Source of the DNA: Caryophanales bacterium UBA7476
GTDB taxonomy: Bacteria > Bacillota_I > Bacilli_A > RF39 > UBA660
Length of the DNA stretch: 22,697 bases
Assembly (NCBI GenBank): GCA_002477275.1
Contig: DLOU01000002.1
Coordinates: forward strand, 12,917-35,613
Direction of reading: 5' to 3'
The notes beneath the pieces were generated by a model. It did no database searches, had not been told where the DNA came from, and saw only the letters and a list, made by a program, of their open reading frames with translations. A program made the position numbers and the translations under genes. Shown here piece after piece: positions 21,519-22,697 of the stretch. Position 1 is the stretch's first letter. Each line of letters begins with the position of its first letter.

Positions 21519-21773
21519 CTATAATAAAATGATTCTTGAACCATTTTTTAGACCACTATCTTTTACTAATAATTGAACATCATAAGGAAGCCCTGTTTCT
21601 CTACTATAAAAGTTTGTATCTTCTCTAACTTCATAATTAGAATTTTGTGAAGCTATATTACTTTCAAATAATTGTTTAATTGTCCCAATCCTTTTATTAA
21701 TAGGAATAAACATATCATATTCTTCTTCTAGAAGAGGTAAATAAACTTGAACTAGTATTTTATTAGAATTCAT
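21519..21773 (-). CDS. YukD/EsaB-like ubiquitin-fold protein
   Basis: 84 aa, SD AGGAGG. Beta-grasp pattern: K-I-L-V-Q-V-Y-L-P, Y-D-M-F-I-P-I-N-K-R-I-G-T-I-K-Q-L-F, ending L-K-N-G-S-R-I-I-L-L, as in YukD/EsaB, the small ubiquitin-like subunit of Bacillota type VII secretion. Its ATG overlaps the EssC stop by 11 bp. No C-terminal Gly-Gly, in keeping with YukD not being conjugated. Confidence 0.78.
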   Translation of the reverse strand: MNSNKILVQVYLPLLEEEYDMFIPINKRIGTIKQLFESNIASQNSNYEVREDTNFYSRETGLPYDVQLLVKDSGLKNGSRIILL

Positions 21774-22697
21774 TTTCTATACCTCCTATATATTTAATAA
21801 CATATGGTTTTCCCTTATTAACAATAACTGCAAATGATGATTTTAACTCACTACGAAGTTCTCTTGGATTTATTGCAAGTTTAATTGCATATTGATCAAG
21901 TACTCCTGAACCAATCCATAAACCATTTGAATTATCAATAGCTTCTTTAAACCAACCTTCATATAATTGTTGTTTAATTTTCTCACTATTATCAATCAAT
22001 ACTATATGATATTTTCCCATTTCTTTTATCATATTAATTGCACTAGTAAATTCATTTCTTTTATCAGTACTTAGTTTAGATAGTATTCCTGATAAACCTG
22101 AAAGATATATTGTTGTAACAGGAATATCAGATATTGCTGCTTTATCATAATTAGCATCTTTAAACTTAACATACTGTTCTGATAATGTTTCAAGCAACTT
22201 ACTAATTTCTTCTTCATAGTTTTTATTTATTAATACTGAATCTAATACAGTACCTTCGGTAAAGAATTCTAAACAATCTATTATTGTAAGATTAGAAGCT
22301 TTTCTATATATCTTAGCCATTTGAACAATTAAATCTTTATACTCAGATATATCATTACTACTAATAATTGTTGAATAATTCTTACTACAATTAAGTGAAG
22401 CTATATTTAAGCTTTCTTTATAAATACCAAATGGAATTGTTTCCATATTACCAATTAATGAAGAAACTTCATTTTCAGTAACTATTTCTGGTAAAATAGG
22501 TACTTTCTTAGCAGCATTATTAGGGAAAGCTTGTAATAATTTTTGTGATAATACTTTAATAAATTCTGTCATTTTTTCTGCTTTATAAGGATAAGCTGTT
22601 TGGAATTCAAATATTCCATCTCTATCTATTAATCCTCTACCATAAATCTTAGATGGATATTTCTTATCAACATTACCAAGTACAGATGAATAATCAA
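21763..22697 (-). CDS. essC: EssC-type FtsK/SpoIIIE ATPase of type VII secretion, C-terminal part
   Basis: Open to the window edge; 311 codons are visible. I-Y-G-R-G-L-I-D-R-D-G-I-F-E-F-Q-T-A is the linker typical between the second and third ATPase domains of EssC/YukB. Then come the third domain, I-P-F-G-I-Y-K-E-S-L, an N-terminal strand N-Y-S-T-I-I-S-S-N where a Walker A would be (degenerate), L-T-I-I-D-C and I-V-L-I-D-N, and the final F-A-V-I-V-N-K-G-K-P-Y. The third ATPase domain of EssC is normally degenerate and helps select substrates. An internal ATG at 22,572 is not the start. Confidence 0.85.
   Translation of the reverse strand, partial: DYSSVLGNVDKKYPSKIYGRGLIDRDGIFEFQTAYPYKAEKMTEFIKVLSQKLLQAFPNNAAKKVPILPEIVTENEVSSLIGNMETIPFGIYKESLNIASLNCSKNYSTIISSNDISEYKDLIVQMAKIYRKASNLTIIDCLEFFTEGTVLDSVLINKNYEEEISKLLETLSEQYVKFKDANYDKAAISDIPVTTIYLSGLSGILSKLSTDKRNEFTSAINMIKEMGKYHIVLIDNSEKIKQQLYEGWFKEAIDNSNGLWIGSGVLDQYAIKLAINPRELRSELKSSFAVIVNKGKPYVIKYIGGIENEF

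Overview
The window reads as a very AT-rich (roughly 70% or more A+T by eye) Bacillota-type chromosome. TAA, TGA and TAG all serve as stops, Shine-Dalgarno (SD) sites are mostly GGAGG or AGGTG, and extended -10 boxes (TGnTATAAT) recur. A SpoIID relative, a type VII secretion locus, an S-box riboswitch, PrsW, HtrA and DUF368 fit an uncultured gut Bacilli/Clostridia lineage. That placement is inference; no rRNA or marker gene is present.

Region 1 (about 108-11,236) is an integrated mobilizable element of about 11.1 kb. It carries a large serine recombinase at the left end, a winged-helix replication-initiator-like protein, divergently promoted XRE regulators, a HIRAN/TM2 protein, several small DNA-binding or accessory proteins and a MobV relaxase at the right end. 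This is the general plan of Tn4451-type elements. It has split an N-acetylmuramoyl-L-alanine amidase gene exactly inside the codon for the zinc-binding His of the DAGHGG motif: the N-terminal 15 codons lie at 11,234-11,278 and the rest runs off the left edge at 1-109. The CA (TG on +) crossover dinucleotide is supported by symmetric element arms that each carry a TTGGGTTWA repeat ending 21 nt from it. A hairpin-dense stretch (3762-4149) contains a sequence resembling the MobV nick site, a candidate oriT.

Region 2 (11,237-13,730) is chromosome. A SAM-I riboswitch with a classic terminator/antiterminator precedes a compact, divergent S-adenosylmethionine synthetase homologue (260 aa), followed by a SAM-dependent methyltransferase and a NADAR-like protein. 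The three genes look like one operon closed by a terminator.

Region 3 (13,731-19,865) holds, all on the minus strand, a DUF2779 nuclease-type protein, a small unknown, a PrsW membrane protease with a zinc ribbon, a DUF368 (undecaprenyl-phosphate translocase type) membrane protein, an HtrA serine protease, and an Abi_2/HEPN protein whose 3' end overlaps the HtrA start.

Region 4 (19,972-22,697) holds a plus-strand SpoIID-domain protein lacking the usual catalytic Glu. It converges on the end of a type VII secretion locus: the EssC C-terminus (partial), a YukD/EsaB-like protein and two small proteins of WXG100 size without a WXG motif.
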